Assembly: GCA_027382625.1 (NCBI GenBank)
Contig: JAJKFJ010021658.1
Coordinates: 46,026 to 110,025, forward strand
Direction of reading: 5' to 3'
DNA length: 64,000 bases
Origin: Tetmemena sp. SeJ-2015
Lineage: Eukaryota > Ciliophora > Spirotrichea > Sporadotrichida > Oxytrichidae
A program made the position numbers and the translations under genes. The notes beneath the pieces were generated by a model that was given only the letters and a program-made list of their open reading frames with translations, made no database searches and was not told the DNA's origin. The stretch's first letter is position 1, and each line of letters begins with the position of its first letter. Positions 46,001 to 59,300 of the stretch are shown here, one piece after another.

Positions 46001-48030
46001 TATCTCTCAATACATATCCTGACATGTAGAGAATTGCGATATTTCCTGTAGTTTTGTCAAATTTGCTCTCTCTAAATCGGCTGCAGCTTCAAATGACATG
46101 TAAATCTTGCATCGGATGATGACCCCAGGGTTATATAATTAGTGTGCAGATTGATTGGAGAGCTAGAGACTTAACTCGAAAATCCCGCCTACGATCGATA
46201 GCATTTGCTCTTAAAGCATGCGAAATGATATTCATTACATGGTATTGTCTTCCTTCTACAGATTAGAGTCAGCCAGGTGGACCTAAAGATGCGCGCCTTA
46301 TCACTAATTTTTTGAGTAATCATCATCAATCTGGCAGATTCGTCCTGCAGAGTGTCTATTGTGAACCCAACTTTGAACAGGGCGCATTCTGCATAACCTC
46401 TCACACTTCTTTTTATGGCTATTTGTGTTATTCTTTTATTAAGTTAAAGCCTATAAAACTTGAGTAAATAGCTTTAACCTACTTGACTTGCTTGATATTT
46501 GCATGTAGGTTAATAAGTCCCGAAGTATGTCGTTGTTTTGCGAGAGAGAAAGATGAGTTCCAACTTAATATGCAGTAGAGATTATTAATGTAAAACAGCT
46601 TGCAATTACTTTTGTTAGTAGTTCTTTCAACTTCAGATAATCAAAGTTGGATTTTCACTAAAAACTGCTTGTTTTATAGCTCTAAGATATGCTCATCAAC
46701 TATTCTCCTACCTAGATTTCACGGTATCTGTTTAAGAGTTAATTTAGGTTGTGAGGAACGTGTCAAGTCTCTCATTCTATCTGCTAATGTAGGAATTTCT
46801 TCATTTTAACTAAAAGGTGTTTTGTCATCAGCAAACCATATAAAAGAACAAGAGTTTACATTCTTTCCATTTATTCCTTAGAATAATGAGTTCCGAGATT
46901 CACTTGTTACTTCAAGTTTCCAGCCAATTATCTATAGTTCACTGATATCGAGTTCTTTGCGAACTTTCTTTTCATGTTATATTTATTTATTAGCAGTCAT
47001 TCTGTAATAGTTTAGATTAGAGGCCAATTATTAATTATAAAGACCTGTATCTTTTTCATAGATTTTGAGAAAGTAGTTTAAAGCCTCAATGAGTTAATAT
47101 AACACATCTTATAACACTATCATTTTTTCTCTCTTCAGTAGTGCTATCTTCTTATTAACCATTAGTGCACAGACATTTGTGTGTATTCGATGTCTCGTAT
47201 GGTGTGATGTGTGTCACTATCTGTTGCCTCTCTCCCTTTTCCTGATTATCTTGAAGACGAGGTACTTCATGACTTTTTCAGGCTTTAACAATAACATCAA
47301 TATTAACCGTTAAAATTCATTATACCCATCTCTACTTATTTTTAGATAGTAAATAGTACACACTCCTGTACTATTAGAGCTGCGTCTCTCAGATAGCCTC
47401 TTTGAATATAAGAAGATATCGCAAAGTATAGTGTTTCACGGCGTGTGTGTGTTATATAGTTAGGTAATTATATCTTCACAGTTTTCAAAAGATTAATTAG
47501 CACATATCTTGTTGGCCATAAGAGGAGATAATTGATTCTGACTAGTATACTGCATGAGTGAATGTTCGTTGTTCTTGGGTGCTCTTTGATTTGATGAAAT
47601 TGATTGGTATTGAGTAGCCTCAAAAATATGAGTACTCACATGAACTATGTGGGCGGATTATTAGATATCACAAGGCTCGCAAGAAATTTTATGAAAGTCA
47701 TGGAAGCTTTTTGAATTTTGTGCTATAAGTTTTATATAGGTATTAGTTTCTATTCTCATGTAGGACTTTCCTCTTCATGACTTTACTGAATACTAACATT
47801 CCCTTCTCTTTATAGGACATAGCAACCATCAGTAATATTTCTACTGTCCTTTATATACATTACATAGTGCGTTTTTTAGAAAATTATACTTGTCTAGGAA
47901 TAATATATCTCGTTGAATGACCCTAATAATTAAAAGAGACATACTATGAGGTAATTATTATTGCTAAGATACTTCTTCACTGCTTTTAGCACAAATTTAC
48001 CGAAATAGAGAACAATCTTCCATATTTTAG
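43100..48030. repeat. Decayed inverted copy of the 50.2-54.4 kb block
   Basis: The plus strand here matches, with many substitutions and indels, the complement of 54430 down to 50220. Anchors: CATAGCCTCATTTCACTTCA (43135) against 54411; TATAGCTAGACAATACTCAA (44910) against about 52640; GATGATCACTTGGGCTATTC (45559) against about 52010; GAAATTGATTGGT (47597) against about 50500. It therefore contains remnants of the Gln-rich gene and of the exportin-T C-terminal half in opposite orientation. The frames are destroyed, so it is a pseudogenised duplicate. Confidence 0.8.
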
Positions 48031-48429
48031 GTTTGTCAAGTTCATAAATCGTCTAGTATCAAAGATTTCTGATCTAATCACTTTCATATTTATAAAATAA
48101 CGCATTATTTTGTTATTTTAAGTTTAATCGCGTTTGAGTCGCAAGCGCTCTTTTCATGATTTTGCAAATTCTTCACAAACCACCACTTCTCTCTGGTTTT
48201 CACACGTTTCTGCTTTAAAAATATTTCATATCTATTGCTTCTTATTCAAATATACACTCTTCGTTCTTCCTCCATCTCTCTTCTTGCGTTCTGTCATTCC
48301 TCGGTGTCTTATCTACTTACTCATTATTTAATAATCAGGATTTCAGTAGCCAACGCTTCCATAAGAAGTATCTAATTTAGAGGTAGTCATACTCTATATG
48401 AAATTTGAGTTAGCATTCTCTCATGCTCC

Positions 48430-48790
48430 TTCTGATCTTTATATTTGCTTAGTAAGAAACACCTTGAAAATTTCAATCAGAGGGCCGAATAATTCTAGCG
48501 CATTTAACAAAGTAGATATAAAATTAATAGACATTTAATAAATTTACTGATTCCAATCAATCAACTAAGAGATAACTTCAAGTGCATCATTCACTAATTC
48601 CTCCTTAAAGACTTAATAGCTCTGCAACACTTAATTCAAGACAAAGAGTATGTCATTTATTGAGTTTGCTCTAATGGCATCCTTGACCCTATTCTACTGC
48701 TCGAGTAAGACTACTGATTTCTTCTCACTTCTCTCGACAAGTTCTTCCTCAAATAGTAACATGCATTTGACTATGATATTCTCATCTTAT
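48430..48790 (-). repeat. Near-identical inverted copy of an exportin-T segment (63270-63590)
   Basis: The complement of this stretch repeats 63270-63590 with only a few differences, including KCMLLFEEELVERSEKKSV, LLEQQNRVKDAIRANSINDI and LNALELFGPLIEIFKVF. Similarity stops abruptly on both sides. Very different in age from the decayed copies around it. It could be an inverted MDS of a second exportin-T locus or a recent insertion. Confidence 0.8.
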
Positions 48791-49039
48791 ATATTTGATG
48801 ACATTAATACATACTTACTGCTTTTAGATTACATCGAAGTGTCTATTGGATTGGAGCTAGATTGTTTTACTTGTGGGCCATGATTAGATTTAGTCTTCTT
48901 GGCACTTAGCACATTATGAGGCGTACCTGTCTTGTATAACGATGTGTTCTTTCTTGAAACTAATCCGCATTTCTTGAAGAATGTAGCATACTATAAGTTG
49001 GGAGTGCTAGTCTAACTATAATTCTCTCACTTACTCATG

Positions 49040-50030
49040 AGCAGTCTTGTTACCTGTATCGCTACTCACACTTCCTTTGACTCTTTACTCTTCAAAGGCA
49101 TATTTTATTTCTGCTGTGAGTGCGTCATTAGTGATTTCGAAAAGTCACATCTTGCTCATCTTCGTCCCTTCATATATGTGCTTAATTGCTCAGAGAAAGT
49201 ATCCTAATCAGTGCAATGCGTTTCAATCTCAATCTTTCCTCTCCACTCACTTTATAGACCAGCCTTATTTATCTCTCTAGGCATACTTCAGTTTTGATTG
49301 TCTCTAACTATTATTTTAGATCTTCATTGTCAAATGCATATTACTATTATTTGGGGAAACTGTGTCGAGAGAGTGAGAGAATCTCCTAGTCTCTCGAGCT
49401 CAGATACTTAAGCTGGAGTCAGGAGCATCTCACTACCAATATAATATGACTACTCTGTTGTCCGTGAATTAGGTTGCACGTGATTAGAGTCTTTATAGAG
49501 GGATTAGTAGAAGCTGACCTGTACATTAAGTTATATCTCTTAATTGCGTTATTCGATATCATATTTATATTATATGTCTATTATCTTTATATAATTCTCT
49601 TTTGTTCAAATGCAAGCATTAGGATATCATTCTCGAGCCTCTCGATTTTCTCTCTTCGAGTGTTTTTACTAACACAAAATCCAGACGCCTCAGAAGACGT
49701 ATTAAATGCCGTGTATTCCTATTTTTTTTAAGTGTGTGCATGACCTCCTCTCTTAATTCTAAGTCTTACTTAAAACTTCCTTCTATGATGTTGGCTATCT
49801 TAGAATCCTTTGATCATTCAATGAATACACGAAAGACCAGGAGAAATGCGCTTGGTGAGTAATCCCAGGAAAAGGTGACTGAGGAGAATAAGTTTTTTGA
49901 TTCCAGGAGCTACATCATAAATTGCATTATGGTTAAGCTAACTGTGGAAAAATCGGAAGTGTGTTTGGGAACTGTCCAAATCTGAAACTCTTGCCATCAC
50001 CTTAACCTTAATAGCATATCTCTATTTTTA
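49040..50030 (+). pseudogene. Decayed direct copy of exportin-T N-terminal part (63000-63920)
   Basis: Pieces align in the same order and strand with the exportin-T gene: 49160-49260 with 63095-63180 (AGTATCCTAATCAGTG against AGACTATCCTAATCAGTG), 49320-49410 with 63255-63345, and 49780-50030 with 63655-63920 (GAAAGACCAGGAGAA shared). Identity is roughly 75-80 percent by eye and the frame is broken, so it is not a working gene. It sits directly before the intact C-terminal half. Confidence 0.75.
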
Positions 50031-50216
50031 ATTTGAGTGATTTTCAGTTTTATCGACTCATAACTTTGCTCTAGATGAAGGATTTAGTTGAATCACTATC
50101 AAGCTTAAATAGAATATTTTCTATATTTCTTAAATATTTTTCTACAAAGCAGTGCATATAATCTATTTTTACATTGATAATTTACGATATTACTCCTGTC
50201 TTTTATAATTATTAGG

Positions 50217-52271
50217 ATCAGTCTACTGTTATTCTTCCAGAAGTTTATCCCTAGATCTTTTAAAAACTGCTAGAAGTTGTCATAAGGAGAGTAAAATATC
50301 CTGACTGGTGCACTTATGAAGAGGGGAATGTTCTATCAGAGCATGAAGAGGATTATCACGCCTACAGAGATGAACTAGTAGTCCTCTATATAAATCTAGC
50401 ACAAATCAAAAGCTTCCATGACTCTTTCATTAAAATTCTTGCGAGCCTCTTTGAATCTATCATCCCTGGCCAAACATAGTTCAATGTTGCAGAAGTACCT
50501 CTCTTTTTAGCCTATCACCTACACCAATCAATTCCTCATCAGTTCAAAGAGCAACCAGACAACGTATACTTCAACCTCATGCAGTATCTAGTCAGAATTA
50601 ATTTCTCATCTTATGACCACAAGATAGTGGCCATTATGCTTCTTGAAAACTTGGTGAGATATTTACCCTACTTCATTAAAGATCAAGGTTTCTAAAACTC
50701 TCTTTGCGATATCTTCTTTTCAAAGAAGGGCATTCTTAGTAACGAGCCTTAGCTAGCTTGCAGGAGCTGTTACCTTTTACTCAGAATAGTTGAAAGAGGG
50801 TAGAATGATTTAATCGGTTAATATTTTTTGTTAAGCTCCAAAAATTATCGAGAGTACTCTTCAGATAATCAGCAAAGTGGAGCTAGGCTAACAGTAGTAA
50901 CACATAATCTCATATGATGACATCTAATATCTGTACAATGTTGTCGGCATCTTTGTTTCTAATAAGAAGATAGACTATGAATACAGGAGGAAGATAGTGG
51001 TATAAGTGCTCAATTAACTCATTCTAGGGCTTTAAACTTTCTAACCTCATGAAAAAGATAAGATAACTTGGGCTCTCAAATTCCTAAACGTATTTACCAA
51101 AGGCTTCTAATAAGAAATATCAACTATGATGAAAGAAAGTTTCGGCAAAGCCCTCGAATCAGTACTTCAGATATTGCCTGGAAACTTGAATAACCAAGTG
51201 ATCTCCGATCTCATTCTATCATACTTGCAGAGGAATGTAAACTTACTTGGTTCTCTTTTAATTTTTCTGATGTCAAACCCTATTTCAAAATGATAGCAAT
51301 TCCTTACATTTAGCAGATAGAATTTGAGAGACTTGACATCTTCCTCACAATCCTAAATTACTCCTTAACAATCCTCAAATCCTCAGGAGTAGAGTTAGTT
51401 GATGAGATATTCTTAGAGCTATTAAAAAAGCTTTCTTAAGTGAAAATCCCAACTTCTGATTTATCTGAAGTTGAGAAGAACACTAACAAAGTATTTGCAA
51501 GCTTTTTCAGAATAATCCTCACCGCAATTGAAGTTGACTCATCTTTCCTCCTCTCTCCAAACAACGCCCCATACTTCGGGAACTTCTTAACCTACTATGT
51601 TATTTTTACGCTGCATCTCATTTAGAGAGCAATTTGGACAAGAATACTAAGAAAGCAATTCTCTAAATCTTCAAGGAACTGTTTATAGATTTCTCAGGAC
51701 TATCGAGCACCCAACTTTAATAATTCAGTAGAAAGAACATCGCTCATGCAAAAGATCTCTAGATGCAAGAAAAGGCGATTTAAAAGTCTTAGCCTGCTCT
51801 CTATGAATAATTCTTATTCTCTTTTAATTAGTGGAGCAGCTACTTTGGGTAGCAGGAAAATTCATTTTCAGCCTAAACCCAGCAAACCTCGAGGAAAATA
51901 ACTTAATTAAGAACTTTGCAGATCTCTAGGCTCTTCTGTATATTGCAGGCTTCGGAGAGCAGCTTTGCAAAGTTCTACATTCCATAACCTAAAATTCTGA
52001 ATTAGCCCAAGTGATCATTCAAATGCTAGATAGTCTTGGGCAAAAGTAGCTATAAAGCAAATAGTTTCATGAAAATTATAATGTAAGCTTATTCACTCAT
52101 CTAACTCTTATTTTAGAAATTATTAACTCAACTTAGAAAGCAGTAAATGTGAAACTAGAGTTCTTGCCGAGTGCTTTGATTATAGAAACGCTAATTAGGA
52201 CAACATATTATACACTATTTATTGATGATGAAAATTATCTCGTTTAAATTGCTACTCGAATGAAGGAGTGA
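50217..52271 (+). CDS. XPOT: Exportin-T (tRNA exportin), C-terminal half
   Basis: Importin-beta-family HEAT-repeat protein that exports tRNA from the nucleus with Ran-GTP. The frame reads EVYPQIFQKLLEVVIRRVKY, PDWCTYEEGNVLSEHEEDYH, AYRDELVVLYINLAQIKSFH, ILASLFESIIPGQTQF, MLLENLVRYLPYFIKDQGF and ACRSCYLLLRIVERGQNDLI, then after some frame changes IEFERLDIFLTILNYSLTIL and LEFLPSALIIETLIRTTYYT, ending IATRMKE-TGA at 52269. The YRDEL/heptad helices match the middle and C-terminal part of Xpot/Los1. Frame changes near 50900-51290 and 51630 imply IESs. The N-terminal half next to it is decayed (49040-50030), and an intact N-terminal half starts at 62713, so either the gene is scrambled or this is half of a broken paralog. 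Confidence 0.75.
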
Positions 52272-52364
52272 AAATTTCCAAAACAAATTAAGCTTAATAC
52301 AATAATAGAGTCATAAAGTCTTGTTTTATATGATATACTGATATAGATTTTAGACTACAAGAAC

Positions 52365-55300
52365 TCATCTTTTTTAGTTTTACTTCGTGATTTGTTATTT
52401 CTCAGAAAAGTTGACTTTACTAGATAGCGGTGAATCAAAGATAACATAAATATACTCAAAATGGCTGTTTTTGTTCGTATTAGAAGCTTTAGGAAGAAGG
52501 CTCTTAGTTTTTTAGTAGTTTCCTAACGGCTAGCCTCCGAGGGATTATGAGGGTTGATGGATGTAATCTTTTGATTTTGTGATAGAATTGAACATCTCTG
52601 GCTAGAAGTTAACTTTTTATTCTTTTCCCATTTGAGTATTGTCCTAGCTATAGGCTGAGTTTAATCCTTTAATATTTCTCATCGAAGTTGTAGCCGAAGG
52701 TTAAATCATTCTATTCAAAATTCTTGAATTAGAAAGCTACTCAGAGGGTATTTAATCCATTGAGGTGCTAAGGTTCATACTAACTCCAGACTAGTTTATC
52801 TAATAAGGCTGGCTTGGCTAACTAAAAATCGGATGAGAAAGCATTCCATAAGCACTTTATGGTGTAGATTGTCGATTTTGGTCAGCAACTTTCGATAATT
52901 AGGATCCTTAAATCTAGTCTTTTTTATTGAAAAATTAGTTCCAGTACTTTTTAACGCTTGTCTTGCTCGTAGATTTTTAATTTCTCTCTTAACTGTAAGA
53001 AGTTAGCATTCTGTGTTCTTCTTAAGAAATGTCCTCTTGTAAATCTTGGAAAGAGTCCTTCTGAATAATATCATTGTTGCTTCGTCTAACATGGTTCTAT
53101 GATTGCTATCTTCCTTCCTTCTAATTATTAGGACTCTAATGCTTTTATTAGTTAGCTTGGGGCAATAAGTATCTACTGTTTTGTCTCTTTTCAAATTTAC
53201 TTTTGGTTTATTAAAGTTCGTTTGAGATTCTATCAGAGATAACATCTTCACTGCTCATTAAAAAAAAGTTTAAAAAGGAATTAAATTTTTTGAACCTAAG
53301 GTGGCTTAAAGTTCTAGAGTTGAATTTAATCAGAAGAGTTGCTGTTATCAAATATCTTCCCTTTCTATTTGGAGTCCGAAGCAAGTCCAGAATTTGCATG
53401 CTAATATATTTTGGAATTACTTTCCCCTTTTTCGAAATTTTTTGCTAGAATCAAAAGACTGTTATCTGCTTAAAAGCTACTTGACAAGATTAACTAATTT
53501 TTTGCAGTTCCGCCTCCAATATTTATATCCTCAATCAGAGAACTCCTTTCCTCTTCTATTTTAGACTCTTCCTCTTCGTTAAATATGAGAGACCTCCTGG
53601 AATGCTCATTCTCGTCTTCATCAACTTCTTAAATTGTGGGCTCTCCTCCAAACTAATCATCGTTACCTTAATCATCCCCATCTTAGAACTATTCTTCTTC
53701 ATCGCTGTCGAAAATTAGGGTCAGGGTATTGTCTCCCACTCCTCCACCAATCAGAGATTTCTTCTTGTCAATTGCACTCAGGTTATTTATCAGAATTAGC
53801 TGATTCTATCTTGCTTCAAGGTCTGAGATATTAAGGTCTTGCTGTTGAGTTTATGGCTGATTAGAGTAATCTTACTGACTGCCATGGAACTAAGATAAAA
53901 GCTGTGATATTTGCTTTGTCTTTATGAATTCATCGTTTTCTGAGGGCGCTTGATGGCCTAAATTTTGAGAATTTTGCTAGAAGTTTTGAGTGTTTTAGTT
54001 GATATTAGAATTGTTTAGATCGTTGAAATTATAAGAGCGCAGAGTAATCTAGAAGTCAGGGTTTTCGTGATTGCTAGAGCTACCTCCTGGGTTACTTTAT
54101 AGCTATCTGTTTGAGTTTTGACTATTCTAGGAGAAGAAATTATTGACTTGAGTTATTTGATAATTTTGTTAGTTTTACTAGGAGTGAGACTAGTTCGATG
54201 CATAAGTGATAATGTTGTCAGAGTTCTAAGCATGTTGGTGATTTGTAGAACCTGCAAATATAAGATCTCCTGCTTCTTCGTTTTAGACTCCAATTTCGGA
54301 CTCATCAAGCTTTGCTAAGGACTTGAATATTTCTGGGGTTCTTTGTCTACCACCTTGCTTTTCTTACTTCTGCTTTCTCATTTCATTTGAAGTGAAATGA
54401 GGCTACTGTGGTGAATAAGAACCTTATACTTCTGTTGATTTGATGTTTGGAGATTCTAAAAATAATTTTAATGTAACATATATTCGTGTTTAATGAAGTA
54501 GGAAGGATCATTCCTCTGCGTTAGCTGGTTAGTTTGAGTCTCAGATACAGGATCGAAGGCATACTAATTCCTTGACTTAGTTTAAACAATATCTGAGTTG
54601 ATTTGATAATCATAAAATTAAAATAAATCCTGAAAACTGTAGAGGAAGTTTATTAAGGATTGAAATTTAGCTCAAGCTCAATTGAGTTATCTATTCTTAC
54701 GTTTCCAATTTATCTTGAAACTTCTTTTCCTTTTTGGTTATCACTTATATGGGATTGCTTTCTCTATTAAGTTTAAGAAGACTGGATTTTATTCTCTTCT
54801 TGAAGATTATAAAAATAAAATGGTGGCTATCGATGGCTTAAAATATTTTGTGAGCCTTTTCAATAGAATCTGTATGCTAATCATAGACATCTGCTTAGTC
54901 TGAGAATCTTTTTGCTCCACTAACACCTTAATTCGATTGCTATTACTTGATGCTTTTGCTGATAGGAGAGCTATTTTAGTCTATTTGATTAAAATCGTTT
55001 TTGTTTAACCCCTTTTGAGGAGTAAAAATTAAGAAATGATTCAGTAACTGCGCACTCTAATGAAGATTATAGGGCTTCAAGTAGATCTAAAACTCTCATA
55101 GATTGCTGAGTTTGATTTCTATTTACTCTTCTTTACTTGGAAAAGTCATTTACTTTAAGGATAGTTTTATTAAAATAAGCATTAAAATTTCCATCTCTTT
55201 TCTTAGCTCTGTAACTATTTCCTAAGTCTTCTCTATTCCCTCTAGAGAAATAGAAGTCTGCTAGCTTAATCCAATCAAGTCCTCTTTAGAATCCAATATA

Positions 55301-56231
55301 GAGCCCATCTTTGCTCCTTATCCGTTGAATTAGTTTTAGTCTGGACTTTATTTATTCGCCATCTTCACTTACTTAGCAAGTTTATCTTTGTTTTGAGGTG
55401 AACTAGTCTATTTTTGAGTATTGATATCCTCTCTCTTTTCAAAATAAAATTTGAGTAAAGTCAGCTGCTTGCGTAAAATTAGGATTTGGATTTCCACTAT
55501 CTACAAGTATTGATTTGAGCTAGGTAATTTCCTGATGAATCTTGGTGTAGAAGCCTTTTATGTCTCTTACGAAATTGTAATTGAGATTTTCTAAATCCAA
55601 AATTGAGTCTCCTTCTTCTAGAATATCAACTTAGCCTTTCTTTGCAGAGCTGTTCCTTTGTCTTTGGCTAAGGAAGTTATCATAATAGTTGGGCTGGTTA
55701 TATTCAAACTTATTTGACTTTCCAGTTGCATAATCTTCTTCTTAATTAAATAGAAAATAATATTAAAAATTGTAAAACTTGGCCATTCATGTCCTCATCT
55801 TTGTTTTCTTCTACTTCTCTGGCATATCTCTGAATGGTCTTCAGAATATTTGCACCTCTCTTTTGAGAAAGTTCAAGCCCATTTCTAATTGCAGTCAACT
55901 CATCATGCAGAGATTCAATAGTCGAAAAGGTATTAGTGAGTGAGTAAGTCAATACATCTGTGTTCACATTTGAAGAGTTAGCATTACTCATCTGCCCGCC
56001 TTGAAGATTCTAAAGCTGGTGCGTAAACTTTAAATTTAAAGAACGAAACATGTTATTTCCCACTGAATAGAACTGCTAATGAGCCTGTTGATTGAAATTA
56101 TCCTACTAATTATTACTGTTGCTATTCACAAAGTTAAAGTCATCTTTGTTTTGCATGATGCTTGAAGCGTCAATCTACTGAAGCATATTCTAGCTTAAGT
56201 TTTGGTCTTTTATAGGATCATCAATTATCAT
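52365..56231 (-). CDS. Large Gln/Asn/Ser-rich protein
   Basis: Unrecognised. It starts MIIDDPIKDQNLSQNMLQQI. A short region with helical character follows: YSLTNTFSTIESLHDELTAI and NILKTIQRYAREVEENKDED. An IES (about 55735-55775) then restores EDYATGKSNKFEYNQPNYYD. Later parts include DNTLTLIFDSDEEEQFQDGD, an acidic stretch EEEESKIEEERSSL, and a long open Gln/Ser-rich C-terminal region (from about 53060 to 52365) ending ...FSEKQQITKQN..KR-TGA. It would be about 1000 residues after rearrangement. Low-complexity, poly-Gln/Asn composition suggests a scaffold or nuclear protein, but I cannot name it. A decayed copy lies at 43.1-45.3 kb in inverted orientation. It is convergent with the exportin-T half, 93 bp apart. 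Confidence 0.65.
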
Positions 56232-56317
56232 AGATTAGGAAAAATATAAAGGGAATCTAAGAGTAGTGTATTCTAAATTTCTTAACTTGTGTTAATTATT
56301 TCAAAAAAATTAAATTA

Positions 56318-59300
56318 TCAGTTAAGAGCGGCATCAAGTCCTAAAATTGAATCTGAAATGTGCTAGATATTTTCTTATTCTTAGCCCTCTGGTTTAATTA
56401 TAGACTCTTCGTGCTTGAAAATAGACTCTTCATTTTCTAAACCATTATCCATTTAGTTTGACATCAAATTTTAAGCAAAGTTTTTATTGCCAAACTAATT
56501 TTGAGCTCCTGAGAAAAGATCAGCTGCATCGAAAATTGATTGACTAAAGTCGGGCTTTTGTAAAATAGAAAGATCGAAAGGTTGTATTTAACTCAGATTT
56601 TGAGCAGAAAATTTCTATCCTTCGTTATGAGCTAGGTTTTTCATGCCTTCATTCTCTAGATCAATGAGATCTTTAGATAAATCTTAGGACGAATTATTTA
56701 ACATCTTATTAAAATGTTCTCTATAATAATTTCAAAAATATGATTGGGTTTTCTTCTCTAAATAGGTGAAACTCCATTATCTTGATTGACATCATATTCT
56801 TATTAGCTCTGGAAATGATTGTTATTACCATTTGAACTTTTTGAAGCGCTTTAAATGCCCCAAAATTCAGGTACTTTTGGATCCTTGATTTAGCTAATAA
56901 GCAAAGATGAAGATTCTTTTTGAAGTGGAGAGGGTTGACTTTTTTCTTGTTCATTAGGTATGATGGCTTAATTCTCTGGTTCTTGCTTTTGCTATTGTTC
57001 TTGAGTTTAACTCTCATCTTCATCTTCGTCATCTTCGATTGGAAGTTGTTTTAGCTTTGAAGGGTGCACATCCTTCCTATCCTTTAATCTATGTGCAATA
57101 AACTTTTAAATTTAGCAATGATACCAGAGTTATTCAGATCTTGGAAAATTGAAATGCCATCGAAAATCGTATCATCATTATACTTCAAGTTATGCTCAAT
57201 CCTTTCACGATCATCGCTATCTAGAGATTAATCATTGTCTAATTTTTCAGCAAATCTAACTCTTCTCTTATCACTCTTTTCAGCCGACCCTAGTTAATCT
57301 GTGTCATTTTCAAGCTTTTACGAACTCACTCTCACAATATTGATATTTATAAGCTGCTAACTTGCCATTAAGTTTTCATTTGGCTCTGTCTTTTTAAGAC
57401 AACTCTTTATGGACTTAATTTCTTCCTTTTACTAGTTTGGTACCTCTGCAGTTCCTGTCTCAGGTTTAATGGTCTGAGATTTGATAAACTATGGAGAAGA
57501 CTACTTCAGAAGATTTTTGCTTTGACTTTAACTCTCTTCAAGCTGCTTGACCTTATTTTATAACTCCAGATTTTGCTTCTTCAATCTCTCCAGCTCTTAG
57601 AGTACCTCAAAGTTATTAGTGTTCTTTTCCATTACATAATGCTCTAACTCTTTGCGAATAGCTTTTTCTTCTTGATAAGCTTTTAAGATTGTATTTATAG
57701 ACTCTTAACTACCACCTGCTGCAACTTGGTGCTTGTTCATGTCATGCAATAACTTAGAATCACTAAAGTTACGTCCATCAAGGATAACTTTCTTTGCTCT
57801 ATCTGCAAACTTTAAAGTGCTCAGAGTTTCTTAGTAGCTATCAACTGAGGGTGAAATACAAACTATTAAAGCGAGATTCGAATTCTCATCCAAACTGTCC
57901 TTTAGAATTTTAGTTAACCTTGAGTTTCGATATGGAATGTGCTTTCTAGAGGGGTCGGTAAGAGCAAAAATACATTAGCCAAGAGCTCCGAGGCTACTAT
58001 TTATCGATGTTAACTCTGTTATCTTTACATTTTTTTCAGCAGGTGGTAAATCTTTCTTGATGGTATACTTCTCGCTTCCTGCAAGATCCACAATTCTCAA
58101 TTTTGATCTTATGCAAACACCTTCAGAGTTAGTTTTTTCCAAGCATACCTCAAATATTGAATGGCTTCTCGAAGAATGGCTATTCACAGAAGTTGAACTT
58201 GCAGCCCTTCTTGAAAGCCCAAGTGTGAGCTAATCGTATGCTTATATTATATATACAATTCAACAAATTCAATACTTCTCTTTGAGATTAAACTTGAACT
58301 TTTCTGAGGTCAGGAACTGTAAATCTTCCATCTCTTTCCTCTCTAACCTCGAGATGCTATTGCGATCTTCCTTGTTCTTTGGGCTATTATGAGCCTCTGC
58401 TATGGCTTCTTCTTTTTTAATTTCCCGTAATTTACTTTCTGAAATCTTGCAAAAATATGTTTAAACTCTATTAATCTTGCAAAGAAACTTTGCCTTCATG
58501 CAAGAGATCATAAATCTTTTCATTGTAAATTTCAAAGAAGCTGACAAATAGTCGAGTCTTGCTTTTAGAAATTTGTGATAGCTTTTATTAAGACTGCAAG
58601 TCGTTTATTAACTTTTCGAAGATATGATCTATTGTTCGAGGTAAGATTCCTCTCTTTAGGCTGCTTTCTGTTAATACCTCATTCCCCTGGTCGCCTCCAG
58701 TTATACTGTAAGTTTTTCCAGCTCCAGTTTGGACCATAGGCAAAAATGGTTCCATTTATTCCCATTAGAAAACTCATAACGATCATTTAAAATATAAGAA
58801 GATGGGTTAGATTTTAGAGTAAACTGTCTCTTGAGAGTCTTTGGGCATGAGGATGTTATCAAACTTGAAGTTTATTTGATTAAACTCTTTGAACAATTTA
58901 ATCCCGTTTCCCTAAAATGTTTAATAAGAATTTAATGCTCTCACATTCACAACTTTTATGCACTCTTTCACTTGTTCTGATACCAAGAAGGGTCTTATCC
59001 TCACTATAAGAGATATTTTACTGTTTTAATTGGTCTCTCTTATCAATAAAATAATAAAATAATCAAGCCTTTGCTCTTCTATAAAAGATAAGTATAAATG
59101 AAAGTACCTTCAGGAATTCTTTGTGCAAGAAATCGTGCTCAGAAAAATTTTTGCCTAGGCTTTATTGTGCTGTTTGAGTTTACAGTACTTTTATTTCCTA
59201 CATATTATGCTCCTTTATAGAATTTTATAAGCTTTAATGTAAATGGAGAATTTAGAGAGATTTTTTCATAGACTTATTAAGCAAATATTTTTTTGCAATT

